DNA of 64,000 nucleotides from Doryteuthis pealeii. Its lineage: Eukaryota > Mollusca > Cephalopoda > Myopsida > Loliginidae. Under the pieces are notes generated by a model. That model saw only the letters and a list, made by a program, of their open reading frames with translations, did no database searches and was not told the origin of the DNA. This document shows, piece after piece, positions 9,788-19,725 of the stretch. The number at the start of each line of letters is the position of its first letter. Position 1 is the stretch's first letter. The translations under genes were made by a program, and so were the position numbers. The stretch covers positions 54,284,512 through 54,348,511 of the forward strand of contig CM042157.1 of assembly GCA_023376005.1 (NCBI GenBank), read 5' to 3'.

Positions 9788-9835
9788 AACTGACCTGAAG
9801 AAGTCTGAGAAGTAAACAGACGAAGCGTTATCAGA
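9788..9835 (+). ncRNA. Hammerhead-like core motif (speculative)
   Basis: CTGAAGA (9,795-9,801) fits the hammerhead core CUGANGA. It is followed by GTCTG (9,803-9,807), a 9-base loop and CAGAC (9,817-9,821), which pair as helix II, and then GAAG where a hammerhead has GAAA. Helices I and III and the cleavage triplet are not clear. A similar CTGAAGA ... CCGAAA module occurs in the foldback element at 3,120-3,290. Small hammerheads are known in Penelope-like and other retroelements. This could equally be a decayed repeat stem-loop. Copies lie near 35,607-35,665 and 50,785-50,830. Confidence 0.25.
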
Positions 9836-9994
9836 TTTTCTACATGACCCCCCCCCTCTCTCCTGTCCGTGTACTGCAGTGTCAGTTGCAAAGAGAATAT
9901 TGATAAAGTGGACCACTGCAGCCTGGCGTGATGGTAGCATGGTTTCGTATTTATCAGTGCCGTGCCTTTGTAAGTCTTCAGTGAATTAGGCAAT

Positions 9995-10855
9995 GCTAGG
10001 AATGGCAAGAAGGAGAATGGTGATGAAGAAGGAGGAGAATAGTGATGAAGGAAAATGGTGATGAGGAAGGAGGAGAATAGTGATGAGGAAAGAGAATTAT
10101 CAGAAGTGATGAGGAAGGAAAAGGAGAATGGTGATGGAGAAGGAGAAGGAGAATGAAGAAAGAGAAAAAGAAGAATGGTGAAAAATAAAGAGAAGAAGTA
10201 GAATAGTGATGATGAAGGAAAAATGAGGAAAATGGTGATGAGGAAGGAGGACATGAATGATGATAAAGAAGGTAAATGATGATGAGTATGCACAAGAAGT
10301 AGGATTATGATAAAAGAAAATTTGAAAGGATAAAGCGAATGTTGATGAAGAAAGAGAAGAATGATGGTGATATTAATGATGAAAAAGAGAAGAGAGAAAT
10401 TGAAAAAGAAGATGGAAAAGCAACAACGAAATAAAAGGAGGAGAAAGAGGGAAAGAAAAAATAAAATGGTGGCAATGAGGATTCAAAAGACAAAAGAAAT
10501 CAAGGATAAAGAAATGAAGATTAAGAATATTTTTAGAAATGTTAAAAAGAATGAGAAAATAATGCCAATGAAAAAGACCTTGGAGAAAGAGAGAAAGATA
10601 GAAAAAGAAAATCAAGAAGGCCCAGAAGGAGGAAAAAAAGAAAAAAAATCTGAATGAGAAGCAAACGTATATATGATGAGAATGAAAATGGAAGGAAACA
10701 AAACAAAAAGAGAAAGAAAGAAGAAAAAGGTGGCAAAATGAAGAAACCTGACCATAAAGTCGAAGAAGAAGGAGGGAAGAAGGAGAAGAAGAAGAAGAAG
10801 AAGAAGAAGAAGTGAAATAAAGCCTGAAAGAAAAAGAAGAAAGTACACCATTCCA
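9995..10855 (+). repeat. Polypurine (GA-rich) tract, copy A
   Basis: About 860 bases of nearly pure A and G with interspersed TG/ATG, ending in a GAA run. The open frames on both strands (Lys/Glu-rich forward, Phe/Ser/Leu-rich reverse) are composition artefacts: they overlap in several frames and break differently in each copy. The same tract is CT-rich at 34,610-35,470 (B) and GA-rich at 50,995-51,830 (C). Confidence 0.85.
10781..10812 (+). repeat. (GAA)n triplet repeat
   Basis: About ten GAA units, with one AGG interruption just upstream. Run length differs between copies A, B and C. Confidence 0.9.
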
Positions 10856-11695
10856 GTGAGATGTATTTAGGTCATGTCGTTATCGGCAAGGATTGACAGT
10901 CCTCCAAGGAGGAAAATGACATGGCATCTACTAAAATCAATACACATGGCTCGATCTGGAGGAAAAATTGAAGGAGAGAGTGGAAGACATATTTGTGTGG
11001 CCCAGTTTACACTCTGTGCTTCATTTCTTTTACGCTCAGAAATGTCAGTATCTGCTATTTACCTGAACGTAATGAAATGAAAAAAGACGACCCAAAAATA
11101 TGGAAAAAAAAATAGGAACACCTTTCAATACCAGTTTGGTTACTTGTAAAATATTATCAAAATTTGGGATTTCTTTCTCCAATTCTTCATCCAGACTTTA
11201 TATGTGTAATAAATATCAGACTATGGATTTAATTTGGTAATATTTATATGTTGAATAGATCACAGACTTTAATTGTTCTATAAAATATAAGGTAATTGAA
11301 AGGATACTAGGTGTAGCCCAGAAATAGAAGACAAAAGTCAAAATGTTTAGAGTAAAAAAATTCTGTTAACCCATTGATGGAACAAATCATCATTATAATA
11401 ACAATGATAATAATTAATTGTTGAGAAAATAAAACCAATAAATAAATTTATGATTAAATATATTTTTGTTATTTAGATAACAAATATATCTAAATATACA
11501 TTTAAATATATATTTTTTTTTCTTAATTTTAGTAGCTTTTTTAATTGAAACTCAGATGCCCTGTATTCCCTGCAGAAAGTATCATCCCCTCCCCTCAAAG
11601 TGGTATCTTGAGTAAGACACTAAATCCTGTGATTAGTTTCCATCTTTTGCAAATGTGTATAAAATCCATTTTCACTACTTATTCATGAACATGCA
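10856..11695. other. AT-rich non-coding
   Basis: A short moderately GC stretch follows the polypurine tract (10,860-11,080) but gives no supported exon. The 68-codon frame there is not preserved in copy C. Nothing else recognised. Confidence 0.4.
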
Positions 11696-11696
11696 G

Positions 11697-11742
<46 letters not shown>
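11697..11742. repeat. (AT)n microsatellite
   Basis: An imperfect AT run with one ATG interruption. It is shorter and scrambled in copies B and C. Confidence 0.9.
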
Positions 11743-11744
<2 letters not shown>

Positions 11745-12053
11745 GTATATTTGGCCATGTGAAAAGCCTGGATAATATGACCTTGTCCACCCAGCATTTA
11801 TGACATAATAAAATAAACAAAAACAAACCAAAAAAATGATATTTCTTATCCTAGTCTCTGTCTTACTTCCCCTTCTTTGTCCAGAAATGGCTTATTTAGT
11901 ATCTGATGACCTCTAATGACCCCAGAAGGCCTCAGAATTTAACTTAACATATCAGAGTCTTAGGTCAGTTCAATATCCATGCAAAAAATCATTCTTATTG
12001 GCCACGATCCTAGGAGTAACACATATACAAACATACAAACTTCAGCATAGTAA

Positions 12054-12076
12054 TGTGTGTGTGTGTGTGTGTGTGT
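12054..12076. repeat. (GT)n microsatellite
   Basis: Twelve or so GT units. Preserved at 52,974-52,996 (C) and degraded in B near 33,410. Confidence 0.9.
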
Positions 12077-12144
12077 ATGTAATATAGTTTGCTATATTTA
12101 TAAATAAAGAGTACTCACTATTATAGATATGTATGTATGTGTGC

Positions 12145-12145
<1 letters not shown>

Positions 12146-12196
<51 letters not shown>
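12146..12196. repeat. (AT)n microsatellite
   Basis: A pure AT run of about 50 bases after TGTGCGTATA. Broken by point changes in B and C. Confidence 0.9.
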
Positions 12197-12198
<2 letters not shown>

Positions 12199-12359
12199 TT
12201 TCAAGTAACTAATAATCATCCTTAGTAAACAACTATAGCTTCAAGGAACTATTCTTAATTCAAATGATTTAAAGGAATAAAGTAACAAATCACAAATGTA
12301 ATACAATATAAACTAGAACACCCTTCCCAGAACATTACACACAAACTAAATTAGCCTAA

Positions 12360-12398
12360 ATATATATATATATATATATAAATATATATATATATACT
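12360..12398. repeat. (AT)n microsatellite
   Basis: AT run with AAATA interruptions. Confidence 0.85.
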
Positions 12399-12479
12399 CA
12401 CACACATACAGATAATATAGTATATTTCAAAAGTGGTCAATATTAGTGAGCATATATAGCTCACTTGGTTTGAAAATTG

Positions 12480-12665
12480 CATTGTTGAGAAACTGACCAT
12501 TACCAAGTGCTGTTGATTTTATGTCTATGTTATCCTAACTTTATATATGTATAGTTTGATATATTTATCAATAAAGCATGCTCAATATTGACAATAGAAC
12601 ATATATTAGGATAGTGTATACATAGTCACTGGCACTTGGTGATTGTGTCTACACTATCATAACTT
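12480..12665. mobile_element. Hairpin repeats of the AACAT-GGAT family
   Basis: An inverted block (TACCAAGTGCTGTTGATTTT, then TCTATGTTATCCTAAC) is followed by a second block that is itself palindromic: GGATAGTGTATACATAGTCA pairs with TGATTGTGTCTACACTATCA around GGCACTTGG. The same unit, in the form AACATGGATATGGAGTCAA-GTGCTTGGTTACT, makes the foldback at 17,588-17,740. All sit beside (AT)n tracts. Confidence 0.5.
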
Positions 12666-12667
12666 AG

Positions 12668-12669
<2 letters not shown>

Positions 12670-12709
<40 letters not shown>
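12670..12709. repeat. (AT)n microsatellite
   Basis: An AT run of about 40 bases, adjacent to the hairpin repeat. Confidence 0.9.
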
Positions 12710-12712
<3 letters not shown>

Positions 12713-13329
12713 GTGAATACAGTCATGTTTTTCTTCTTAGACTTAGTGTTCATTTTTAGGTTTTATGTAAAGTATATACTTTTATATACTTGTACATATT
12801 GATTTTACAAGTATAGTTGTTTTTTGAAAAGCCTTTTTTTTGTATCTCTGTTTTGTAGTTGGTTGTTTTTGTATCTATGCTTATACCAACGTTCCATTTG
12901 TTAATAGTCTGTTCTTAGTGATCTGCCAATATTTTATTTTGATGTAATAACAGACCACAAGTCTGTCTCAAAGGTAATAACCTGAATATTCACTTGTCAT
13001 CATACCACAATAACCGCTTTTACAAGAATATCATAAGAACAAATAGAAGCAGAAATATAATGCGTGGCATTTTATCCAATCTTTTAAACTTCACTCTGCA
13101 ACATTTTCTAACATTTTGTATTCTCAAATTTGAATGCAAGGGTTAAAGGTTATAAGATCATGATTTACAACTGTACAAATGTTGTGACTAAAATGACAAC
13201 TAGGTGGAGGGGGGGAGACTAGTTAGTAATACATTTACTGAATGATGATGTCAATTTCTCATCTGAGAAGTTTAGAATTTAAGGAAACACACTACAAATG
13301 ATATTATAAAAGTTAAAATTTATATTTCT

Positions 13330-13600
13330 GGGCACCTCACATGCTGTAATGGTTATCAGGTTTGATTAGCAGTCATTGTCAGTGAGTGCGATTCCCACTG
13401 GATGCCTCATACTTCAGGCCACCCTACTGGTGGGGCTGACAGTATCACTTGCAGTGGAGTAAGGCATGTCTTGGGTATGACACTAAACTGCATCTCATAG
13501 TGACACTCCAGTTCTGGAGCTCTGGAGAGTGTGGAGCATTATGACATTACTCCCAGGTCAACTCTGACCTGGAGTAATACTGCCTGTTATGGTCACATCT
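13330..13600 (+). mobile_element. SINE-2 copy (tRNA-like, with internal hairpin)
   Basis: Starts GGGCACCTCACATGCTGTAATGG..., with a B-box-like GAGTGCGATTCCCACT about 60 bases in. It continues through GGTGGGGCTGACAGTA, TAAGGCATGTCTTGGGTATG, and a hairpin TACTCCCAGGTCA/TGACCTGGAGTA (13,549-13,577). A related fragment is at 19,610-19,725 (inverted). Copies lie at 31,885-32,155 (-) and 54,205-54,490 (+). Confidence 0.7.
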
Positions 13601-13634
13601 GTGAGTCAAATAGATCTTCTTTAAAATTGTTTGT

Positions 13635-13890
13635 ATTAGATAGGAATAGTTAATGCCATATGATTGTAATTTATTTGTATTTAAAATAGTTTCTTGAAGC
13701 TATGATTATTCATATTCAATGAGACCATGTGCAAAAAAAAAGAAGAAAAAAAGAAGACACTCAGAAACAACTCTACAAAAAGTATAAATATGAATATACA
13801 ATAAACGTAATTCCCTAATCCATATGCATAAAATAACCCTAGACAGGTTGACATGCCATTAAAATTAATCAATCAATCAATCAATCTCAC
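13635..13890 (+). repeat. R2 repeat with (AATC)n tail
   Basis: TTTCTTGAAGCTATGATTA, GAGACCATGTGC, AAAAAGTATAAATATGAATA, CCCTAGACAGGTTGACATGC, then AATC repeats. The 63-codon minus-strand frame here is non-coding. Collinear at 31,600-31,850 (B) and 54,525-54,780 (C). Confidence 0.6.
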
Positions 13891-14689
13891 TGTACCACAC
13901 CAAAGTTAAGCTTAGTAAATGACTAAAATTCATATTTTTGGTGATCATATGTATATCAAATAAATGTAAAATGAGATGCAGTTCCTTTTTATTTTTATAT
14001 AGTGCTACTTTGACTTCTGTCACTTGGTTGATTTTTTGCTTTTGCTAAAATTTGAGGTACAAGCTAGCTCCAGATACACTTATGTTGATATGTTCACTAA
14101 ATACACTTAAGTTTCCAAATGTATTACACCAAAAAAAAAAAAATTTACAAAAATATAAACATTAAAACATATTACAGCATAATTCCTATTTTATCATATT
14201 TTATATAGTGCTTTTTTTCTAATTTAAAAAAAATGTAACAAAAAAATTAATGTTTTTGGTGGGGCTGGAATAGATTAATGGCATTTCAGTTTATTTCAAA
14301 TGGGAAGATTAATTTGATGTAACTCAATTTCCTTGTATATCAAATTAAACTTGTAAGTCAAGGTACCATTGTATTTATAGCTCTGTAAATATTGACTCAT
14401 TTTTTTTTCTAGTGCTGTGGTTCCAAACTTTTTTTTACCAGGTTTCACAACACCAAATTTTTGTATTGAGAAAAAAGAAGCAAAAATGCATAAAACAACA
14501 AAAACTGTTAGATTCATAATAGAAAATATAGTTGGCAGTTCTGGATGAAAATGTGGACACCTTTTCTCTTGAACATCACTTAATACTTTTTGATACAATT
14601 TTTAAAAAATCTATCCAAGATCTGCAAGTAAAATTATATATATAACTTATAAATCTGAGGCACACTTGATTGATTGATTTATCATCATA

Positions 14690-14960
14690 GGAAAGAGAAT
14701 CTGTGATCTGAGTTCAAATCCTGGATGAGGCTATTTGCATTACACTTCTTACTAATACCCTTGGGAAATACATGAATTCATCTGTTCTCCCCCCAGCTAT
14801 GAGTAAATAAGACAGACTGTGTTCTTTAGCCTTGGTTAGACAACTACTGTAGGAAAAGGAAAACTCTGTATTCATACCAGCTGTACTTCATTTTATAAAA
14901 AGATTGACCTTGTGTCACATCCTGTCTGTGGTGGGGAGGGGGAATTGGGTAAATAAGTAA
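14690..14960 (+). mobile_element. SINE-1 copy
   Basis: GAGTTCAAATCCTGG (B box), ACTAATACCCTTGGG, CCCAGCTATGAGTAAATA, GGTTAGACAACTACTG, GGAAAACTCTG, and the tail TTGACCTTGTGTCACATCC. Preceded by (TTGA)n. Copies lie at about 30,570-30,830 (-) and 55,575-55,830 (+). The frame at 14,296-14,598 just left is non-coding. Confidence 0.75.
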
Positions 14961-15509
14961 AGTTTATAAATCTTATAAAATTTTGATAATAATGAAACTA
15001 TATTTATCAAACTGTTGAATTATTGAACTTTATTGTTAAAACTTAATTATGAATTGTAAAAGTTATTATTTATTATTAATCTAAGTTTTCACACTTGATA
15101 TATATTGCAAAGAAAAGAAGTACAAAGTCTGGAAATGGGTTTCTATCATCAAATTTGAGAAAGAAGATGATAATAAGGAAAATTAAATGACATATTGCGC
15201 TATCAGAATGCTTCATCCAAAATGAAATGTTACAAAAATGAAGTCAATATGACAGGGGTGTGTGGGGAGGGGGAGAGAAGCTATCCAACTCCCCACTAGG
15301 CCAGAATGTGACATAAGATCAGTTTAATGTAAGGTGCTCAACAGGAAGCAAGCCTCCTATAAGGTGGTTTTAAAATTGCTTAGATTCTTAGGTACCAACA
15401 ATAAACCCCTTTACACTTTTTAGATAAAGAGGCTGTGCTTCATAGGGGGGGGGCCCTGGAACTGTTAATTATTTTATGTACTTTCCATGTTAAAAGTATG
15501 CTGTATTTG

Positions 15510-15815
15510 TTTATTGAGGATTATTATTATTTCTTGAACCATATAATTGTGTGCAACAAATGTCTATTGTTAATAGAAATAATTACTTGACTACATATAA
15601 TTATTAATATTAGATAGGAATACTTGAAACATTACAAATGTGTGCAAATGATTTGTATTAGATATAAATATTGATATCATATACTTTGTACAAAAACACC
15701 CTTAAAAATGACTACACAAAAAATGTAATATGAATGTACAATGTATGCAATTCTCTAAAATCTAGATATAAAATAATCCTAGATGGGTTTGACATACCAT
15801 TAAATCCATCAATTT
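15510..15815 (+). repeat. R2 repeat, third forward member
   Basis: TTTCTTGAACCATATAATTG, two ATTAGATAGGAATA/ATTAGATATAAATA blocks, AAAAATGTAATATGAATG, and CCTAGATGGGTTTGACATACC. Copy A lacks several bases here that both B and C contain. Confidence 0.55.
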
Positions 15816-15829
15816 TCTTCTTTGTGGAG

Positions 15830-16345
15830 CTGACCTGAGGCTGGTATAGTTTCAACCAAATCTGTGACCTAATTTACTAAACAAAAAAGTTCATAGTTGT
15901 TTCATTTAGCAGGCATAACTGGACAGCTACAAGCTGTTTGTAAAATCTTTGAATCCTACATTGGCAAACTACCTAAAGGGAAAGTAAACAGATACTCTAA
16001 TTGCAGCCAAAGGCTTTTTGGTAAGTAAGCAACAATGGGTTACCAGAAAAAATAGTTAGCAGTCTGCTTTTTAGATGTAGAATGAGATAAGAAATTTCAT
16101 TGCTGTCATATTGATGATTTCAGGAATCAGCACCACCAAAGTCCATATTAGAATGCATCACCCCCCCCCCCCTGACTAGGATAAAACTAGAAAAAAATTT
16201 CATCATAAAGACAGACACATATTTCTTTCTTGATCATGACTGTACGGTTTCGACCTAAAACTGCAACTGACTAATTTTCTATTTAACAACAAATAACATA
16301 GGGTTGTGTTATTTAGTAGGCAAGACTGGGCAAGCCATGATGATA
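15830..16345. repeat. ~100-bp segment duplicated ~400 bp apart
   Basis: The segment at 15,848-15,935 (ATAGTTTCAACC ... TTTAGCAGGCATAACTGGAC) and that at 16,245-16,340 (ACGGTTTCGACC ... TTTAGTAGGCAAGACTGGGC) are related. A C-run of about 11 lies at 16,160. Confidence 0.5.
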
Positions 16346-16429
16346 TTACCACACTAACAAAGACAAGAATATAACTGAGGAAGATGAACGATATTACACT
16401 CTAATGAAACACAAAGGTTTTACTCAAAT

Positions 16430-16700
16430 AGAGATATGCTTAACATAATGGTTATCATTGTAGGAATGGAATTGAACAACCTGAGTTCAAATCCTGGACT
16501 ACTTGCATTTCACTTATGTTACTGCCCTTTGGAAAGGCATGAACTCATCTGTTCTTCTCCAGTAAATAGTGAACAGACTGGGTTTGTTAGCATTGGCCAG
16601 GCAACCATTCTAGAAAAAGGAAAACTAGCTTAATTACACTTTTTTTTAAATTGACCTTGTGTCACATCCTGCTGAGGCAGAAGGGGTTGGGTAAATACCT
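16430..16700 (+). mobile_element. SINE-1 copy
   Basis: CATAATGGTTATCATTGTAGG head, GAGTTCAAATCCTGG B box, TTACTGCCCTTTGG, and TTGACCTTGTGTCACATCC followed by GGGTTGGGTAAATA. This is the best view of the whole family order. Copies lie at 28,618-28,895 (-) and 57,345-57,615 (+). The 65-codon frame inside it is not a gene. Confidence 0.8.
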
Positions 16701-17312
16701 ACTATACTCTTATGGGCAGTCCAAAGATTTTGGTAGACTGTATAGACAATAAAGTTTTATGCAAGAACAAGAGAAAGTATGGAACTTAAATTTTGGTAAA
16801 ACAATGTGAAGTGCAACACTTATTATATTTATAATCAGTGAATGGTCTTGTCTTTAAAACACCATGGAATTTCTTTTCAATTTATTTTATTATTTATTTT
16901 CAAAATGAATTTCGATGTTCAAGCATAGTTTCATTTGTTCATGTTGGCAGTTATGAATAGGAAGGACAATAAAGATTTACACAAAGCAAATAGCAACGTG
17001 CTTTACTACACTGATGTCTAGCCATGCTGTGAATCTTACAGTGATATTTGTATCTTTGGCATCTTTTAGATTCTGTTTTCTTTGCATCATTATGCTCTGC
17101 TAATTGTTACTGTTGGCCACAGACAGTAATTCACACCTACCTTTCTTTTTTACTTTTGATTTTGAACTGAATTAACTGAAACATTGAGAAATGTTGGGTG
17201 GGATGGAGTTTTAAAGGTATGATCACTGGCAGGATGTGCCCTGCTCTCATCAAAGATTTCCTGCTTTTGTTGTTTTTGTTTAATAATTAGCATGATTCTG
17301 TTGTCACTATTC

Positions 17313-17362
17313 ACCTCCCTCCTCCTCTCCTCTCTCCTCCTCCCTCATCATCATCATCATCT
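17313..17362. repeat. (CTC)n(ATC)n compound microsatellite
   Basis: CTCCTC units followed by ATC units. Longer and purer at 58,228-58,283 (C); inverted at 27,925-27,985 (B). Confidence 0.85.
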
Positions 17363-17587
17363 GATGACATTCATGTTATCATTAAAGTTTAGAAAAGGGT
17401 GAAAGGCACTTGGAAATTTATCGGAGGCTGATAATAAAGATTTAATAGCAACAAAATAATAATAAGTCTGGATTTTTGTTGAAATTTTTTATGAGAATCA
17501 TGGTGCATCCCATGAAAGTAATATACTTTGATTCGATTCATTTGGTCATTGAACAAAGGACAAGATATATATATATAAATATATATA

Positions 17588-17740
17588 TGGGTAACATGGA
17601 TATGGAGTCAATAGTGCTTGGTTACTGAGAGTTTTTCTTGCGTATGCAATTATTCAAAACGTGCTTAAATAATTGGCATCGGTTTGAAACTGTCAGTAAA
17701 GTGGTGGGTTGACTCCATGTCGCATGTGAGGCGTAAGTTA
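17588..17740. mobile_element. Foldback repeat, copy A
   Basis: The left arm starts GGTAACATGGATATGGAGTC and the right arm ends in GACTCCATGTCGCATGTGA. The arms share TGCTTGGTTACTGA-like and AATAATTGCATCGG-like blocks. It is flanked by (AT)n on the left and sits in degraded sequence. The cleaner copy is at 58,506-58,665, and B has it at about 27,570-27,720. Confidence 0.55.
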
Positions 17741-17934
17741 AGATTTAATTGCTCTAGCAATGATATTGAGCATGTTTATTTATAAATATACGGCATCCTA
17801 TATTATCTATATTAATTATTATATATATATATATAGATATAGATATTAGTTTAAAGTGGGCAAAAGAAAACAGAGGGAGTTTGTAAGTTATATATGTAAT
17901 GTGCTCATAATACTAAGTAGAGAATAATTAATTT

Positions 17935-17985
17935 ATATATATATAGTATAATATATATTATAATATATATATATTTATATTATAG
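17935..17985. repeat. AT-rich microsatellite, scrambled
   Basis: An AT run broken by TAGTATAA-type interruptions. The same site in copy C (58,840-58,893) is a clean AT run, which points to base errors here. Confidence 0.7.
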
Positions 17986-18019
17986 TAACCAGCAAAAAAC
18001 CCCAAATAGCTGGATATGA

Positions 18020-18520
18020 TAGTGCAATTTTATGAGAGGCAATCCTTAAAATGCTCAGAGAATAATATAGTTTTTGTCAATTTGAAATAAATGATTGTTT
18101 GTCATGTTTAATCATGCAAATTCTCAATCTAAATGAGGTTAACTAGGATGCTAATTTGTATAGCTTATCCTTCCAGATGAAACATCGTATCATCATGGAA
18201 CCATTTTAAATAATAGTAAAAAAAAGTTCATGAGTTGTCTTGTTATATACTAAATCAATTATATCTGTATTATATGTATGTTGTAAACTGTATCATATAA
18301 CTTTTTTATGAGAACAATTTACTTAAAAATGATAAGCAATTTTGCATAATTAATTGGAGGGGGGTGGATTGCACTGCAGCTTATTTATCTTTGGAAATAC
18401 TGCAATTATCTGAGATAACTATAAATACAACTAGAATCTGTCAGATCTTCCTAAAATGAATAATGGACTTTTTTTTTTTTCGTTTTTTTTTTTTGTTGCA
18501 ATGTTATTTTGGGTAACAAG
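18020..18520 (+). repeat. Two R1 dispersed repeat members, copy A
   Basis: Degraded equivalents of 58,930-59,400; see those entries. Confidence 0.5.
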
Positions 18521-19384
18521 TTAATTCAAAATGGTTAAGTATATTTAGGATAGGATTTCATAAAGACTTTTGATTTCAAATGATTTAAAATAAAAGGAAA
18601 TGAAACGCATAGGTAATCAATATTTGATTAAGTGATTGATTTTCTGATATTTTCAGTGTTTATTTACATCACCGAAGAATATAGGAGGTTTCTTATTATT
18701 GATTCTAGCATATGTATTCTTTATCAATCATCATATCATTATTATTAACTAGTAGTAGTTAGTAGTGGTAGTATTTGAGTAATTGCACAGTGAAGACATT
18801 ATTTAAACATTAATTGAACATTATTGTTTAGAATCAAACCAGTCTTCTCTCATATCATCTCATCATCATCATCATCATATTTAAAAAATTTTCTCTGTAT
18901 TGATAAACTATGATTATTCCTGTTTCATATGTATCATATAATCATATATAAATTCACATGCTACAACTAACAGAATATCTTTATTCGTGCTCATACCATT
19001 ATCATTATCATCATGAATTAGCTCTCATAGTATAATATCCTATTATCATATCATGAATTAGCTGCCAAATTATTATAATCAATTATAGTTTATTGTTAAC
19101 CTTATAATGCATAATGAAAGCATATTTATGCATTCTCATGATACTTATTTATATTATCATATGTATAGTCTTAAAAATCGCAATTTTCTTATATCGTTGT
19201 CACTTTTATTGATAACTGATAATCTTATTGATTCTGAATTCTTGTTCGTGTTATAATTATTGCTTATTGTTTTTTCATTTTCATTTATAAACTCATTGAT
19301 AATATTATTGTCAGTAGTGAAAAGTTACTATCATCAATATTAAGTTTTCTCTATGATGATTGGCCTAATCAGTTTTATCAGCAT

Positions 19385-19469
19385 TATTCCCATATTAAAA
19401 AAGCCCCCTTAACAAAATTCCCCCGAATTTGGGGGCATAATGGGAAAAAAAATGATGACAGCGCATCTC
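19385..19469. other. Homopolymer-inflated contig end
   Basis: Runs such as AAAAAAGCCCCC, TTCCCCCG, TTTGGGGGC and GGGAAAAAAAA replace the CCATTATAAAAAGCTTATCC region seen in copy C (60,369 onward). This looks like base-calling or consensus failure at a contig edge. Confidence 0.6.
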
Positions 19470-19569
19470 NNNNNNNNNNNNNNNNNNNNNNNNNNNNNNN
19501 NNNNNNNNNNNNNNNNNNNNNNNNNNNNNNNNNNNNNNNNNNNNNNNNNNNNNNNNNNNNNNNNNNNNN
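19470..19569. other. Assembly gap, 100 N
   Basis: Exactly 100 N, the usual placeholder for a gap of unknown size. Three apparent open frames spanning it are meaningless. Confidence 1.
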
Positions 19570-19609
19570 AAAAGAGAGAGATGGGCAGAGTGGGAAATGG
19601 AGTAATGGC

Positions 19610-19725
19610 AATAGGGTATTCCACACTCCCAGATCTCTAAGCACTAGATGCAGTTTAGTGTCATACCCAGAACCTCTTTTGGGTGGGGAGGAGGGTTTAC
19701 CCCTGCAGGGGATAACAGTCAGCAT
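19610..19725 (-). mobile_element. SINE-2 fragment
   Basis: Contains AGATGCAGTTTAGTGTCATA, then CCCAGAACCTC, and ends GATAACAGTCAGC. The corresponding minus-strand segment of SINE-2 (13,430-13,510) has GAGATGCAGTTTAGTGTCAT, CCCAAGACATGCC and GATACTGTCAGC. It is cut by the gap on its left. Confidence 0.6.

Larger units (their letters stand above)
2240..19388 (+). repeat. Copy A of the ~21-kb triplicated locus (direct)
   Basis: Collinear with 43,209-60,361 (copy C, same orientation) and with 25,847-43,135 (copy B, reverse complement). Anchors include the CGTTATCGCACCCC block (about 2,465 / 43,422 / 42,900), the GAA tract (10,781 / 51,749 / 34,651) and the CTAATCAGTTTTATCAGC block (about 19,367 / 60,339 / 25,847). 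Up to about 13.1 kb this copy usually agrees with the majority of the three. From about 13.4 kb on it repeatedly lacks bases that B and C both have, for example AATTGTAAAAG near 15,055 where C and B have AATCTGTTAAAAG. Confidence 0.9.

Noticed and set aside
14296..14598. 100-codon minus frame, recurring at 55,172-55,504 and partly at 30,882-31,073
   Set aside because: Recurs only because the locus is triplicated. Lengths differ between copies by indels, it is AT-rich, and no domain is visible.
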